DNA of 9,198 nt from an uncultured Chloroflexota bacterium (GTDB lineage Bacteria > Chloroflexota > Dehalococcoidia > UBA2979). The DNA lies in NCBI GenBank assembly GCA_902827055.1, contig CADEHD010000062.1:1-9198 (forward strand), read 5' to 3'. The position numbers were made by a program, and so were the translations under genes. The notes under the pieces are model-generated. The model saw only the letters and a list, made by a program, of their open reading frames with translations. It had not been told where the DNA came from and did no database searches. Below, in pieces: positions 1 through 6,113 of the stretch (the stretch's first letter is position 1; each line of letters begins with the position of its first letter).

Positions 1-716
1 CCCTCGGGCCCGCCGTCGTCGAAGTTCTGCAGCAGGACCGGCAGCCACTGCGCGTCGGCGTTGCGGCCCATCGCGAGGAGCGATGCGACCCGCATCCGCA
101 CCTCCCCGCTCTCGTACTGGTCCCCGATCAGCTCGGCGACCCAGTCCTCGGAGCTCGGCCCGAGGGCGGCGAGGGCGGCGGCGCGCACCTCCTCCGCCTC
201 GTTCACGTCCTCCACGGCCTCGCGCAGCGCCGAGGTGAGGTCGTCCTTGGCCTCTTCGCCCAGCAGGCCGAACTCCATACTCAGGACGAAGTTACCGAGC
301 ACGTCTGCGACCGCCTCGCGGACCGCGGGCTCGGGATCGCTCTTCAGCTGGTCGAGGAGCAGGCGCATGTAGTCCTCGCGCTCCTGCTCCCAGAGTCCAC
401 GAACGGCAAGAATGCGCGTGGCCGTGTCCTGGTCGCGGAGGGCGCTGAGGTGGATGCGGTGGAAGTCCAGGGTGACATCGTTGTTCGCGAGGTGCTGCAT
501 GGCCGCCAGGACCTCGCGCCGGCGCTGTGGCTCAATCGAGGACCACAACGTGAGCATCTGCGCCACGACCTCGTCGGCAGGCGTCGATAGCGCGCGCAGC
601 CGCTGGTGGTCCAGCGTCTCGCCCGCCCCGATCGAGCGCACCACCTCGAGCGGATCGACGCTCGGCTGCGGCGCGTCGTCATCGATGTCGTCCAGCGGAA
701 CCTGATCGTCTGGCAA
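1..716 (-). CDS. HEAT-repeat domain protein, partial (C-terminus beyond the window)
   Basis: The minus-strand frame is open from 785 to the left edge, giving at least 238 residues from the chosen start. After an acidic N-terminus (residues 1-30, rich in Asp and Pro) it is a series of amphipathic helix pairs with the spacing of HEAT repeats: roughly residues 93-125, 126-167, 172-203 and 204-234. Typical repeat cores are PEPAVREAVADVLG and EEVRAAALAALG. HEAT arrays are protein-binding scaffolds; no catalytic motif, signal peptide or membrane segment is visible, so it is probably cytoplasmic and its partner is unknown. I chose the TTG at 716 because GGGAG lies 6 nt upstream (727-723). An in-frame GTG at 749 would add 11 residues, but it sits 5 nt after a stem-loop and has no purine-rich site. 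The gene follows the LysM lipoprotein gene on the same strand. The HEAT assignment is good; the cellular role is not known. Confidence 0.75.
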   Translation of the reverse strand, partial: MPDDQVPLDDIDDDAPQPSVDPLEVVRSIGAGETLDHQRLRALSTPADEVVAQMLTLWSSIEPQRRREVLAAMQHLANNDVTLDFHRIHLSALRDQDTATRILAVRGLWEQEREDYMRLLLDQLKSDPEPAVREAVADVLGNFVLSMEFGLLGEEAKDDLTSALREAVEDVNEAEEVRAAALAALGPSSEDWVAELIGDQYESGEVRMRVASLLAMGRNADAQWLPVLLQNFDDGGPE

Positions 717-722
717 TGGGTA

Positions 723-743
723 CTCCCGATCCCGAGTGTACCA
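723..743 (-). promoter_or_regulatory. Possible extended -10 element and Shine-Dalgarno of the HEAT-repeat gene
   Basis: On the minus strand TGGTACACT (743-735) fits the extended -10 pattern TGnTAnAnT. It is followed by GGGAG (727-723), 6 nt before the TTG at 716. This would allow the HEAT gene its own transcript, downstream of the stem-loop at 755-773. No clear -35 is present, and the start site would fall almost on the ribosome-binding site, so the promoter part is tentative while the ribosome-binding site is reasonable. Confidence 0.3.
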
Positions 744-754
744 GCCCACGCGGA

Positions 755-773
755 GCGGTCCGAGAGGGACCGC
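755..773 (-). repeat. Stem-loop between the LysM gene and the HEAT gene
   Basis: GCGGTCC and GGACCGC form a perfect 7-bp stem around a 5-nt loop, beginning 12 nt after the LysM stop codon. The position suits a transcript 3' end or an RNA-processing hairpin. No run of T follows on the minus strand, so it does not meet the standard for an intrinsic terminator. Confidence 0.5.
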
Positions 774-785
774 GCCCTCGAGGCG

Positions 786-1634
786 TCAGGGGTCAGGCGC
801 GAAGAACCACTCCTCTGAGGGCCCGGTGAAACTGTCGCCGATTGCGCCGTAGGTGTACGTCGGCCGCACGTCGAGCAGGTCCAGCACGTCCTGCCTGTGC
901 TCGTTCGGGCCGATGCGGCGCAGGATGCCGTCGCGCGCGGGAATCCCGAGGACGGTCCCCGAGGCGATCTCGCCAGCCGACGGCACATCCGGATTCGAGC
1001 GCAGAATGGTGCGCACCGTGAGCCCGAAGCGCGCCGCCACGGTCGCGGCTGTGTCTCCGGGTACGGTCGAGTACGTCTTGAAAAAGGCGGCGGGGACGTC
1101 CGAGGGGGCCGCCGAGGCGTTCGCGGCCGTCGGACGTCGACCGCCCGGCACGAGGATCACGCCCTCGGGGGGCAGGGTGCCGGGGGCCTGCAGTCCGTTG
1201 CCGGCGAACCCGAGCACGTCCGCCGCGGTCACGCCGTAGCGACTCGCGATCTCGGAGAGTGTCTCTCCGGGGCGCAGCCGATGGAGGATACCGTCCACCG
1301 CGGGCAACTCGAGGAGGGTGCCGGGCGCGAGCGGCTGCGTCCGGCTGAACCCCTCGTTGTTCCAGCGCACGGAGTCGGGGGTGAGCCCGAACTGCCGCGC
1401 CACTGACTCGACGGTGTCGCCCGACTTGACTTCGTAGCGGAAGAACAGCGGCGGCCGCTCGCGGGATCGGTCCGCGGGGTCTCCGGGGGTCACCCGCACT
1501 GTGACGCCGGTGCCGCCGCTGGCGGCCAGGCCGGGGAGCGTCACGGCCGTGGAGGTGCCTCCGACGGCGAGATCCTCATCGGCGCAGGCCCCGAGCAGGA
1601 GGCAACTGAGGGCGAGCACGACGGCTGGGCGCAT
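786..1634 (-). CDS. LysM-repeat lipoprotein, cell-wall binding
   Basis: 282 residues. The N-terminus is a lipoprotein signal: MRP, a hydrophobic stretch, then the lipobox LGAC with Cys17 as the likely lipidated residue, followed by acidic residues. Residues 20-64 are a low-complexity Gly/Thr/Pro linker. Three LysM domains follow at about 67-111 (YEVKSGDTVESVARQFGL), 117-162 (RPGETLSEIASRYGV) and 187-231 (VPGDTAATVAARFGL). A fourth, degenerate unit may begin at 238 after the repeated DGIL element. LysM binds N-acetylglucosamine-containing glycans, so the protein is expected to anchor at the outer face of the membrane or the wall. No M23, NlpC/P60 or other hydrolase domain follows: the protein ends in an aromatic and acidic tail (residues 257-282). 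The ATG at 1634 has AGGGGG about 8 nt upstream and lies 15 nt after gpsA, so it is probably co-transcribed with it. The family call is firm; the exact role (structural, or recruiting a hydrolase) is inferred. Confidence 0.9.
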   Translation of the reverse strand: MRPAVVLALSCLLLGACADEDLAVGGTSTAVTLPGLAASGGTGVTVRVTPGDPADRSRERPPLFFRYEVKSGDTVESVARQFGLTPDSVRWNNEGFSRTQPLAPGTLLELPAVDGILHRLRPGETLSEIASRYGVTAADVLGFAGNGLQAPGTLPPEGVILVPGGRRPTAANASAAPSDVPAAFFKTYSTVPGDTAATVAARFGLTVRTILRSNPDVPSAGEIASGTVLGIPARDGILRRIGPNEHRQDVLDLLDVRPTYTYGAIGDSFTGPSEEWFFAPDP

Positions 1635-1649
1635 GCGGCCGCCCCCTGG

Positions 1650-2654
1650 CTACCGGTGGAGTTCGGTGGTGGGCTCGCGCTCGAGCAGCACTTCGACAGC
1701 GGTCCGAGGGCTCAGCTCGCCTTCGAGGATCGCCTGCAGCGCCTGGGTGATCGGGAGCTCCACGCCGTTCCGCGAGGCGAGCAGCAGCGCCGCCGGAATG
1801 GTGCGCGCTGCCTCGGCGGTCTCGCCGATGGTCGCCAGCGCCTCAGCGCGGCTTGCGCCCCCGCCGATGAGCTCGCCCAGGCGTCGATTCCGGGAGAGCC
1901 GACTGTAGGCGGTAGCGATGGCGTCACCGACGCCCGCCAGCCCCTGGAACGTAAGCGGGTCGGCGCCGCAGGCCACGCCCAACCGCGTGATCTCCGCCAG
2001 TCCGCGGGTGATCACGGCGGCCTTCGCGTTATCGCCGAACGCGAGGGCGTCGGTGATGCCGCCGGCGACGGCAACGATGTTCTTCAGCGCCCCGCCCAGC
2101 TCGACGCCGACCACGTCGGCGCTGGCGTACACGCGGAAGCTCCCGCTGTGGAAGGCCGCGCGCACCCACTCGGCGCGCGAATCCTCAGAGGCCACCACGG
2201 TCGTTCCGGGCAGCCCGGCAGCGACCTCGCGAGAGAGATTCGGCCCCGAGAGCACGGCCAGCCCGCGGCCCGGGAGCGCGGCGCCGATCAGCTCGGTCAT
2301 GCGGAGGCCGCTCGTGAGATCGATGCCCTTGGTGGCGCTGAGCACCATCGCGCTCGGGGCGATCGCGGCGGCGTGCCGCACGAGATTGTCCGACATCGCG
2401 GCCGAGGGCACGGCGAGGCAGACGAGGTCGGCGTTCGCGACCGCCTCGTCGGTGGCGGCAACGCGGAGCGTGTCCGGGAACTGGGTACCGGGGAGGCGCT
2501 GCGGGTGCTCGCGCGCAGCTTCGAGCCGTGCGGCCTCGGCGTCGTCGCGCGCGACGAGCGTGACGGGCACGTGGTTACGGGCCAGCAGGATCGCGAGTGT
2601 GGTCCCCCACGCGGTGCTCCCGATGACGACCGCGCGGTGCGCGCCGCCGGTCAC
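1650..2654 (-). CDS. gpsA: Glycerol-3-phosphate dehydrogenase [NAD(P)+]
   Basis: 334 residues, the usual family length. It reduces dihydroxyacetone phosphate to sn-glycerol 3-phosphate in the cytoplasm, the backbone for phospholipids and the substrate of the PlsY enzyme encoded just upstream. The N-terminal Rossmann fold starts VVIGSTAWGTTLA (residues 9-21). The second Gly of the usual GxGxxG is Thr here. Further landmarks are SATKGID (106-112, Lys109), LSGPNLSREVAAG (135-147), and the catalytic-domain signature GGALKNIVAVAGG (187-199) with Lys191 as the expected catalytic lysine. GDNAKAAVITRGLAEITRLG (207-226) and GLAGVGDAIAT (238-248) follow. The GTG start at 2654 gives the correct N-terminus, and its GTGA overlaps the plsY stop by 4 nt, implying translational coupling. 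The frame stays open further upstream to about 3044, but that part only reads across plsY. Identification is secure. Confidence 0.96.
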   Translation of the reverse strand: MTGGAHRAVVIGSTAWGTTLAILLARNHVPVTLVARDDAEAARLEAAREHPQRLPGTQFPDTLRVAATDEAVANADLVCLAVPSAAMSDNLVRHAAAIAPSAMVLSATKGIDLTSGLRMTELIGAALPGRGLAVLSGPNLSREVAAGLPGTTVVASEDSRAEWVRAAFHSGSFRVYASADVVGVELGGALKNIVAVAGGITDALAFGDNAKAAVITRGLAEITRLGVACGADPLTFQGLAGVGDAIATAYSRLSRNRRLGELIGGGASRAEALATIGETAEAARTIPAALLLASRNGVELPITQALQAILEGELSPRTAVEVLLEREPTTELHR

Positions 2655-3289
2655 CGGGGCGCTGGCACCCGCCGCCCGCCACCCTGCCCGAGTTTCGGCT
2701 CGGTGCCCGCGAGCAGCCTGCGGATGTTCCCGACGTGATTCAGCTCGACGGCTCCGAACGCGGCGAATGCGAACAGCAGGTAAGCGATGTGCTCCCGCTG
2801 CAGGAGCACCAGCCCCACGAGGATGACGAATCCGGCGGCCACGCCGAGCACCGACATCAGCGAGACGTAGCGCGTCGCGGCGAGGATCGCCGCCGCCGCT
2901 GCCACCACCACGAGGGCCGCCAGCGGGCTGACGGCGAGGAACGCCCCGAACGCCGTCGCGACGCCGCGTCCCCCTCGGAAGCCGGCGAAGAGCGGCCAGG
3001 TGTGCCCGGCGATGGCTGCCGCGCCGCCGATCGCGGCCGCCCACGGCTCGTGGAGAAGCTGCTCGCCCACGAGTACCGGGAGTGCGCCCTTGAGGACATC
3101 CCCAACCAGCACGATCGCTGCGGCGCCCGGCCCGATGGCGCGGAGGGTGTTCGTGAACCCGGTCTTGCCGGACCCGTACTCGCGGACGTCGATGCCGCGT
3201 CGGATCCGCCCCACGATGAGGCCCGTCTGCACGGAGCCCAGCACGTAGCCCAGCAACCCGCAGAACGCGACCGTGGCCTGTGCTGTCAT
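2651..3289 (-). CDS. plsY: Acyl-phosphate:glycerol-3-phosphate acyltransferase PlsY
   Basis: 212 residues, hydrophobic throughout with about five membrane segments, as expected for this integral membrane enzyme. PlsY moves an acyl group from acyl-phosphate to sn-glycerol 3-phosphate, giving lysophosphatidic acid. The three family motifs are visible: GSGKTGFTNTLR at 39-50 (common form GSGNxGATNxxR), GHTWPLFAGFRGGRGVAT at 95-112 (common form with KGGKGVAT), and NHVGNIRRLLAGTEPKLG at 184-201. The Lys and Phe in motif 1 and Arg for Lys in motif 2 are mild departures, probably lineage-typical. The ATG at 3289 is 13 nt after the der stop, with GAGG overlapping the end of der. The 3' end overlaps the gpsA start by 4 nt. 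Placement directly before gpsA, which makes its substrate, supports the call. Confidence 0.96.
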   Translation of the reverse strand: MTAQATVAFCGLLGYVLGSVQTGLIVGRIRRGIDVREYGSGKTGFTNTLRAIGPGAAAIVLVGDVLKGALPVLVGEQLLHEPWAAAIGGAAAIAGHTWPLFAGFRGGRGVATAFGAFLAVSPLAALVVVAAAAAILAATRYVSLMSVLGVAAGFVILVGLVLLQREHIAYLLFAFAAFGAVELNHVGNIRRLLAGTEPKLGQGGGRRVPAPR

Positions 3290-3302
3290 GGGCGGAACCT
3301 CG

Positions 3303-4640
3303 TCACGCGGAGGCCTGGTGCCTGTCCTCGGACCGTCGGCGAAATACTAGCTGAATGCCTGTTCCACCGAAATCAAAAGAATCGCGGAGGCGGTTCTCCA
3401 GGAAGCGTCGGTAGCTGAAGTGCACGAGCGCGGGGTCGTTCACAAACAGGACGAACGTCGGCGGCGCGGTCTTGGCCTGGGTGGCGTACATCAGCTTCAG
3501 GCGCTTGTTGCCGATCGTGGGAGGCCCGTGTTCCTGCATCGCGCGCTGGAGCACGCGATTCAGCTCGGCGGTCTGCACGCGGCGCTCTCGTACCTCCGCG
3601 ATGTGCAGCACCATCTCGAGGACGTCGCGCACGCCATCGCCGGTCACCGCCGAGGTGAACAGGACGGGCGCCCATGGCGCGAAAGCGTAGTGCCGGTCGA
3701 GGAGCCGCCCGATGTGCAGACGATCTTCCTCAGGTGTGGCGAGGTCCCACTTGTTCACCACAAAGATGATTCCCTTGTGGCGGTCGTTCGCGTAGCCCGC
3801 GATGTGCGCGTCCTGCGCGGCGAGGACCTCCGAGCGGTCGATGACCACGACGACGACGTCGGCGCGGTCGATCGCGCGCTCGGCCCGCTGCACCGAGTGG
3901 CGCTCGACCCCCCGCTCGATCCGCCCACGACGCCGAATCCCCGCGGTATCGACGAGCAGCAGCTTCTGCCCCTCGAACTCGAACGGGGTATCGATGGCGT
4001 CTCGGGTGGTGCCTGCGACGTCCGAAACGACGACGCGCTGCTCGCCGAGCATCGCGTTCACGAGCGACGACTTCCCGACGTTCGGCCGGCCGACGACGGC
4101 GATCCGAACTCGCTCGACGGGGGGCGGACGGCGCTCGGCGTCCACCCGATCCACGATCTCGTCGAGGAGGTCGCCGACGCCCTGGCCGTGGTACCCGGAC
4201 ACCTCGATCGGTTCGCCGAGGCCGAGCGCGTAGAACTCGGGGATGCGGTCGCGGGCCCGGCTCACGTCTGACTTGTTGGCGATGAGCAACACCGGCTGCG
4301 AAGCGCGTCGCAGCAGCGTCGCGATCTCCTCGTCAGCGCCGGTGAGGCCATCGGCGGCGTCCACGACGAAGAGGATGAGCTGCGACTCGGCGATGGCGGT
4401 CTCGACGCCCTGGCGCACCAGTGGTGCGAACGGGTCCTCGTCGGGCTCCGCGATGCCGCCGGTGTCGACCAGCCGGATGTGGCGCCCGCGCCACTCGAGG
4501 TCGCCGTAGTTGCGGTCGCGTGTGGTGCCAGGCAGGTCCTCGACGAGGGCACGCTGACTCCGCGTCATCCGGTTGAAGAGCGCGGACTTGCCCACGTTGG
4601 GGCGGCCCACGATGGCTACGAGCGGAGGTCCGTCGGTCAT
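3303..4640 (-). CDS. der: Ribosome-assembly GTPase Der (EngA), two tandem G domains
   Basis: 445 residues, normal for Der. Two GTPase domains lie in tandem, the hallmark of this family. G domain 1 has GRPNVGKS (12-19), PGTTRDR (37-43), DTGG (59-62) and NKSD (122-125). G domain 2 has GRPNVGKS (184-191), AGTTRDA (209-215), DTAG (231-234) and NKWD (296-299). The C-terminal KH-like domain occupies about 350-435 and includes NKRLKLMYATQ. Der acts in late assembly of the 50S ribosomal subunit and is usually essential. All nucleotide-binding motifs are intact. The ATG at 4640 places the first P loop at the expected distance from the N-terminus; only a weak GAGAG precedes it. A 105-nt gap with two inverted repeats separates it from ybbR, while plsY follows 13 nt later. 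Confidence 0.97.
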   Translation of the reverse strand: MTDGPPLVAIVGRPNVGKSALFNRMTRSQRALVEDLPGTTRDRNYGDLEWRGRHIRLVDTGGIAEPDEDPFAPLVRQGVETAIAESQLILFVVDAADGLTGADEEIATLLRRASQPVLLIANKSDVSRARDRIPEFYALGLGEPIEVSGYHGQGVGDLLDEIVDRVDAERRPPPVERVRIAVVGRPNVGKSSLVNAMLGEQRVVVSDVAGTTRDAIDTPFEFEGQKLLLVDTAGIRRRGRIERGVERHSVQRAERAIDRADVVVVVIDRSEVLAAQDAHIAGYANDRHKGIIFVVNKWDLATPEEDRLHIGRLLDRHYAFAPWAPVLFTSAVTGDGVRDVLEMVLHIAEVRERRVQTAELNRVLQRAMQEHGPPTIGNKRLKLMYATQAKTAPPTFVLFVNDPALVHFSYRRFLENRLRDSFDFGGTGIQLVFRRRSEDRHQASA

Positions 4641-4658
4641 GCTGCTCTCGAGGCACTG

Positions 4659-4673
4659 GTGGCGCGACTCGCG
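4659..4673 (-). repeat. Inverted repeat just upstream of der
   Basis: GGCGCGA-C-TCGCGCC is a perfect 7+7 inverted repeat around one base; as RNA it would form a 6-bp stem with a 3-nt loop. It ends about 18 nt before the der start codon, so it could affect initiation or processing of the der transcript. No T-run follows. Confidence 0.4.
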
Positions 4674-4693
4674 CCTGCCTGCTGGGTCGCGTG

Positions 4694-4713
4694 GCCGTGC
4701 GATGCAGCACGGC
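4694..4713 (-). repeat. Stem-loop after the ybbR-like gene
   Basis: GCCGTGC and GCACGGC form a perfect 7-bp GC-rich stem around a 6-nt loop, 32 nt downstream of the ybbR stop. It lies in the longest gap of the minus-strand run, so it may end or process the argF-cdaA-ybbR transcript. It lacks the T-run of an intrinsic terminator; Rho dependence or simple read-through are alternatives. Confidence 0.45.
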
Positions 4714-4745
4714 GTGCGGCGGGTCTGGGTGGCCGCGCAGCTCGA

Positions 4746-6035
4746 TTACTGGGCGGCGGGGCTCGGGCTCACTGCCGGGATCGTAACCGACGCGGTGTCG
4801 GGCTGCACTACCACCACGCGCGTGTTCGGCGGGGGGTCAACGATCACCGGGAGCTGGTGGACTCCGGGCGCGATCGTGGTGACATCAACGCGCGCCTTGA
4901 TGTCCCCGGGCTGGAGCGCGTTCAGCGTCGACAGGCTTCCGGCGAGCGTCACGAGCGTCGCGGCGGGGGCGAGGCGTGCCGAGGGCGGCCCGCCCTGCAG
5001 CGAGATCGGCACGGCGAATCGAGCGGTGCCCACGATCGGCTGGATCTCGACGGTCACGCTGACATCGAGGGACGCGGGCGTGGTCACGCCTCGAGGCGGG
5101 GTCACGCGCAGCGTCCGCGTCACGGTCTCGTTCGCGCCGGTGATATCCACAGCCGGGAGCACCCACGAATCGAGGCTCTGCAGCACCTCGATAGAGCCCT
5201 CCATGGTGGTCGCCGATGGCTGCGACACCACGCTCGCGACGCGGAACCCGGCCGCCGGTTCACCTGCGTACGTCGCCTGCAGCGGTACCTGCCGGCGCAG
5301 GGTGCTCTGCACGATCTTCACCTGCACCCGCACCGACTCGGGGTCGATGCGGACGTTGCGCACCTCGGCGCCTTCCTCGCCACGGGCGACCAGCGGCACG
5401 GTGTCCACGAGCTCCACGGTCAGGCCGCTCACGTTCACCTCGGCGCCGGCCTCGAGGACGCGCGCCACCAGCGAGGTGGGTCCGCTCACGGTGACCTGCG
5501 ACTGCGACGGCGTGGTCCCGGTGACCTCGTAGCCCAGCGGCGGCGACCCTCGATACCCGGGCACGACCGGCACGCGCTTCGACGTTACCGGCTCCACGTT
5601 CACGAGGACGCTCGGTGGACTGATCCGCGTCACGTTCACCCCTGCGATGCCGCGCACGTCGACCTGCACGGGCAGCAGCTGCTCCCGAGGCTCGGCGCCA
5701 CTCATGTCGATGTAAGCGCGCAGGTTCTCCGAGGTCAGGCGCTGCCAGCGGTTGTCCGCGGCCGACACGGTGAGCTGCACGCGCTGTAGCGAGTTGGTAA
5801 TCGCCATCCCGGATTCGAGGTTGACGAGTTCCACGGGGATGCTCGCCGGGAACACCTCGATGCGGGTGGGGTTCTCGATATCCGTTACGGCGACCCAGAT
5901 CGCGAACCCGAGCAGGACGGAGAGTGCAGCCAGTCCGGGCGTGGCGCGGGCAGCCAGCCATGCGCGGCGCTGGAGGTCCCAGGCGATGTCGATCGTCCCG
6001 GCAACGCCGGTGCGGGGTAGCGGACGGCGGTACAT
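4746..6035 (-). CDS. ybbR: YbbR-domain protein, membrane-anchored partner of CdaA
   Basis: 429 residues. One membrane segment near the N-terminus (about 36-52, LAALSVLLGFAIWVAVT) is followed by an extracytoplasmic part made of four YbbR-like beta repeats, at about 59-150, 150-240, 248-335 and 340-420. They share the recurrent pattern of a PV.V strand, a .G.......V.P..V.V hairpin and a ..V.T..I.. element, for example GYEVTGTTPSQSQVTVSGP (168-186) and GDIKARVDVTTIAPGVHQLP (377-396). YbbR (CdaR in Firmicutes) binds and modulates the diadenylate cyclase CdaA, encoded directly upstream on the same strand, which supports the assignment strongly. The ATG at 6035 has GGAGG about 10 nt upstream, inside a short inverted repeat (6044-6056), and lies 78 nt after cdaA. 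A Pro/Ser/Ala tail ends the protein. The glmM gene that often completes this locus is absent. Whether it stimulates or inhibits CdaA here cannot be told from sequence. Confidence 0.88.
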   Translation of the reverse strand: MYRRPLPRTGVAGTIDIAWDLQRRAWLAARATPGLAALSVLLGFAIWVAVTDIENPTRIEVFPASIPVELVNLESGMAITNSLQRVQLTVSAADNRWQRLTSENLRAYIDMSGAEPREQLLPVQVDVRGIAGVNVTRISPPSVLVNVEPVTSKRVPVVPGYRGSPPLGYEVTGTTPSQSQVTVSGPTSLVARVLEAGAEVNVSGLTVELVDTVPLVARGEEGAEVRNVRIDPESVRVQVKIVQSTLRRQVPLQATYAGEPAAGFRVASVVSQPSATTMEGSIEVLQSLDSWVLPAVDITGANETVTRTLRVTPPRGVTTPASLDVSVTVEIQPIVGTARFAVPISLQGGPPSARLAPAATLVTLAGSLSTLNALQPGDIKARVDVTTIAPGVHQLPVIVDPPPNTRVVVVQPDTASVTIPAVSPSPAAQ

Positions 6036-6113
6036 CGGGTCAGCGCCTCCGAGGCGTCGGCGTGGTGCAGGCCCCCCGGGCGATCGGGCGGCTGGCGAGG
6101 TGCGCGCTGCCGA

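Noticed and set aside
61..372. Plus-strand Ser/Arg/Thr-rich open frame over the HEAT-repeat gene
   Set aside because: The minus-strand frame shows clear HEAT repeats with consistent codon use; this frame is its antisense shadow.
755..773. Calling this stem-loop, and those at 4694-4713 and 4659-4673, intrinsic terminators
   Set aside because: None is followed by a T-run on the minus strand, so they are listed only as inverted repeats.
1635..1642. GCGGCCGC palindrome between gpsA and the LysM gene
   Set aside because: Short GC-only palindromes are expected in this base composition; it overlaps no convincing regulatory layout.
2655..3044. Upstream extension of the gpsA frame to an ATG near 3044, which would give a 464-residue fusion protein
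   Set aside because: The added part only reads across plsY in another frame and is Arg-rich; the GTG at 2654 gives the normal GpsA N-terminus and a classical 4-nt overlap.
4479..5789. Plus-strand open frame of 436 codons antisense to der and the ybbR-like gene
   Set aside because: Composition is typical of an antisense shadow (Arg/His/Gly rich), there is no family resemblance, and both genes on the other strand are clearly real.
6071..6082. GCCCCCCGGGCG occurs here and again at 8981-8992, both in non-coding gaps
   Set aside because: A 12-base C/G-only match is easily produced by chance in this composition, and the flanking bases differ.
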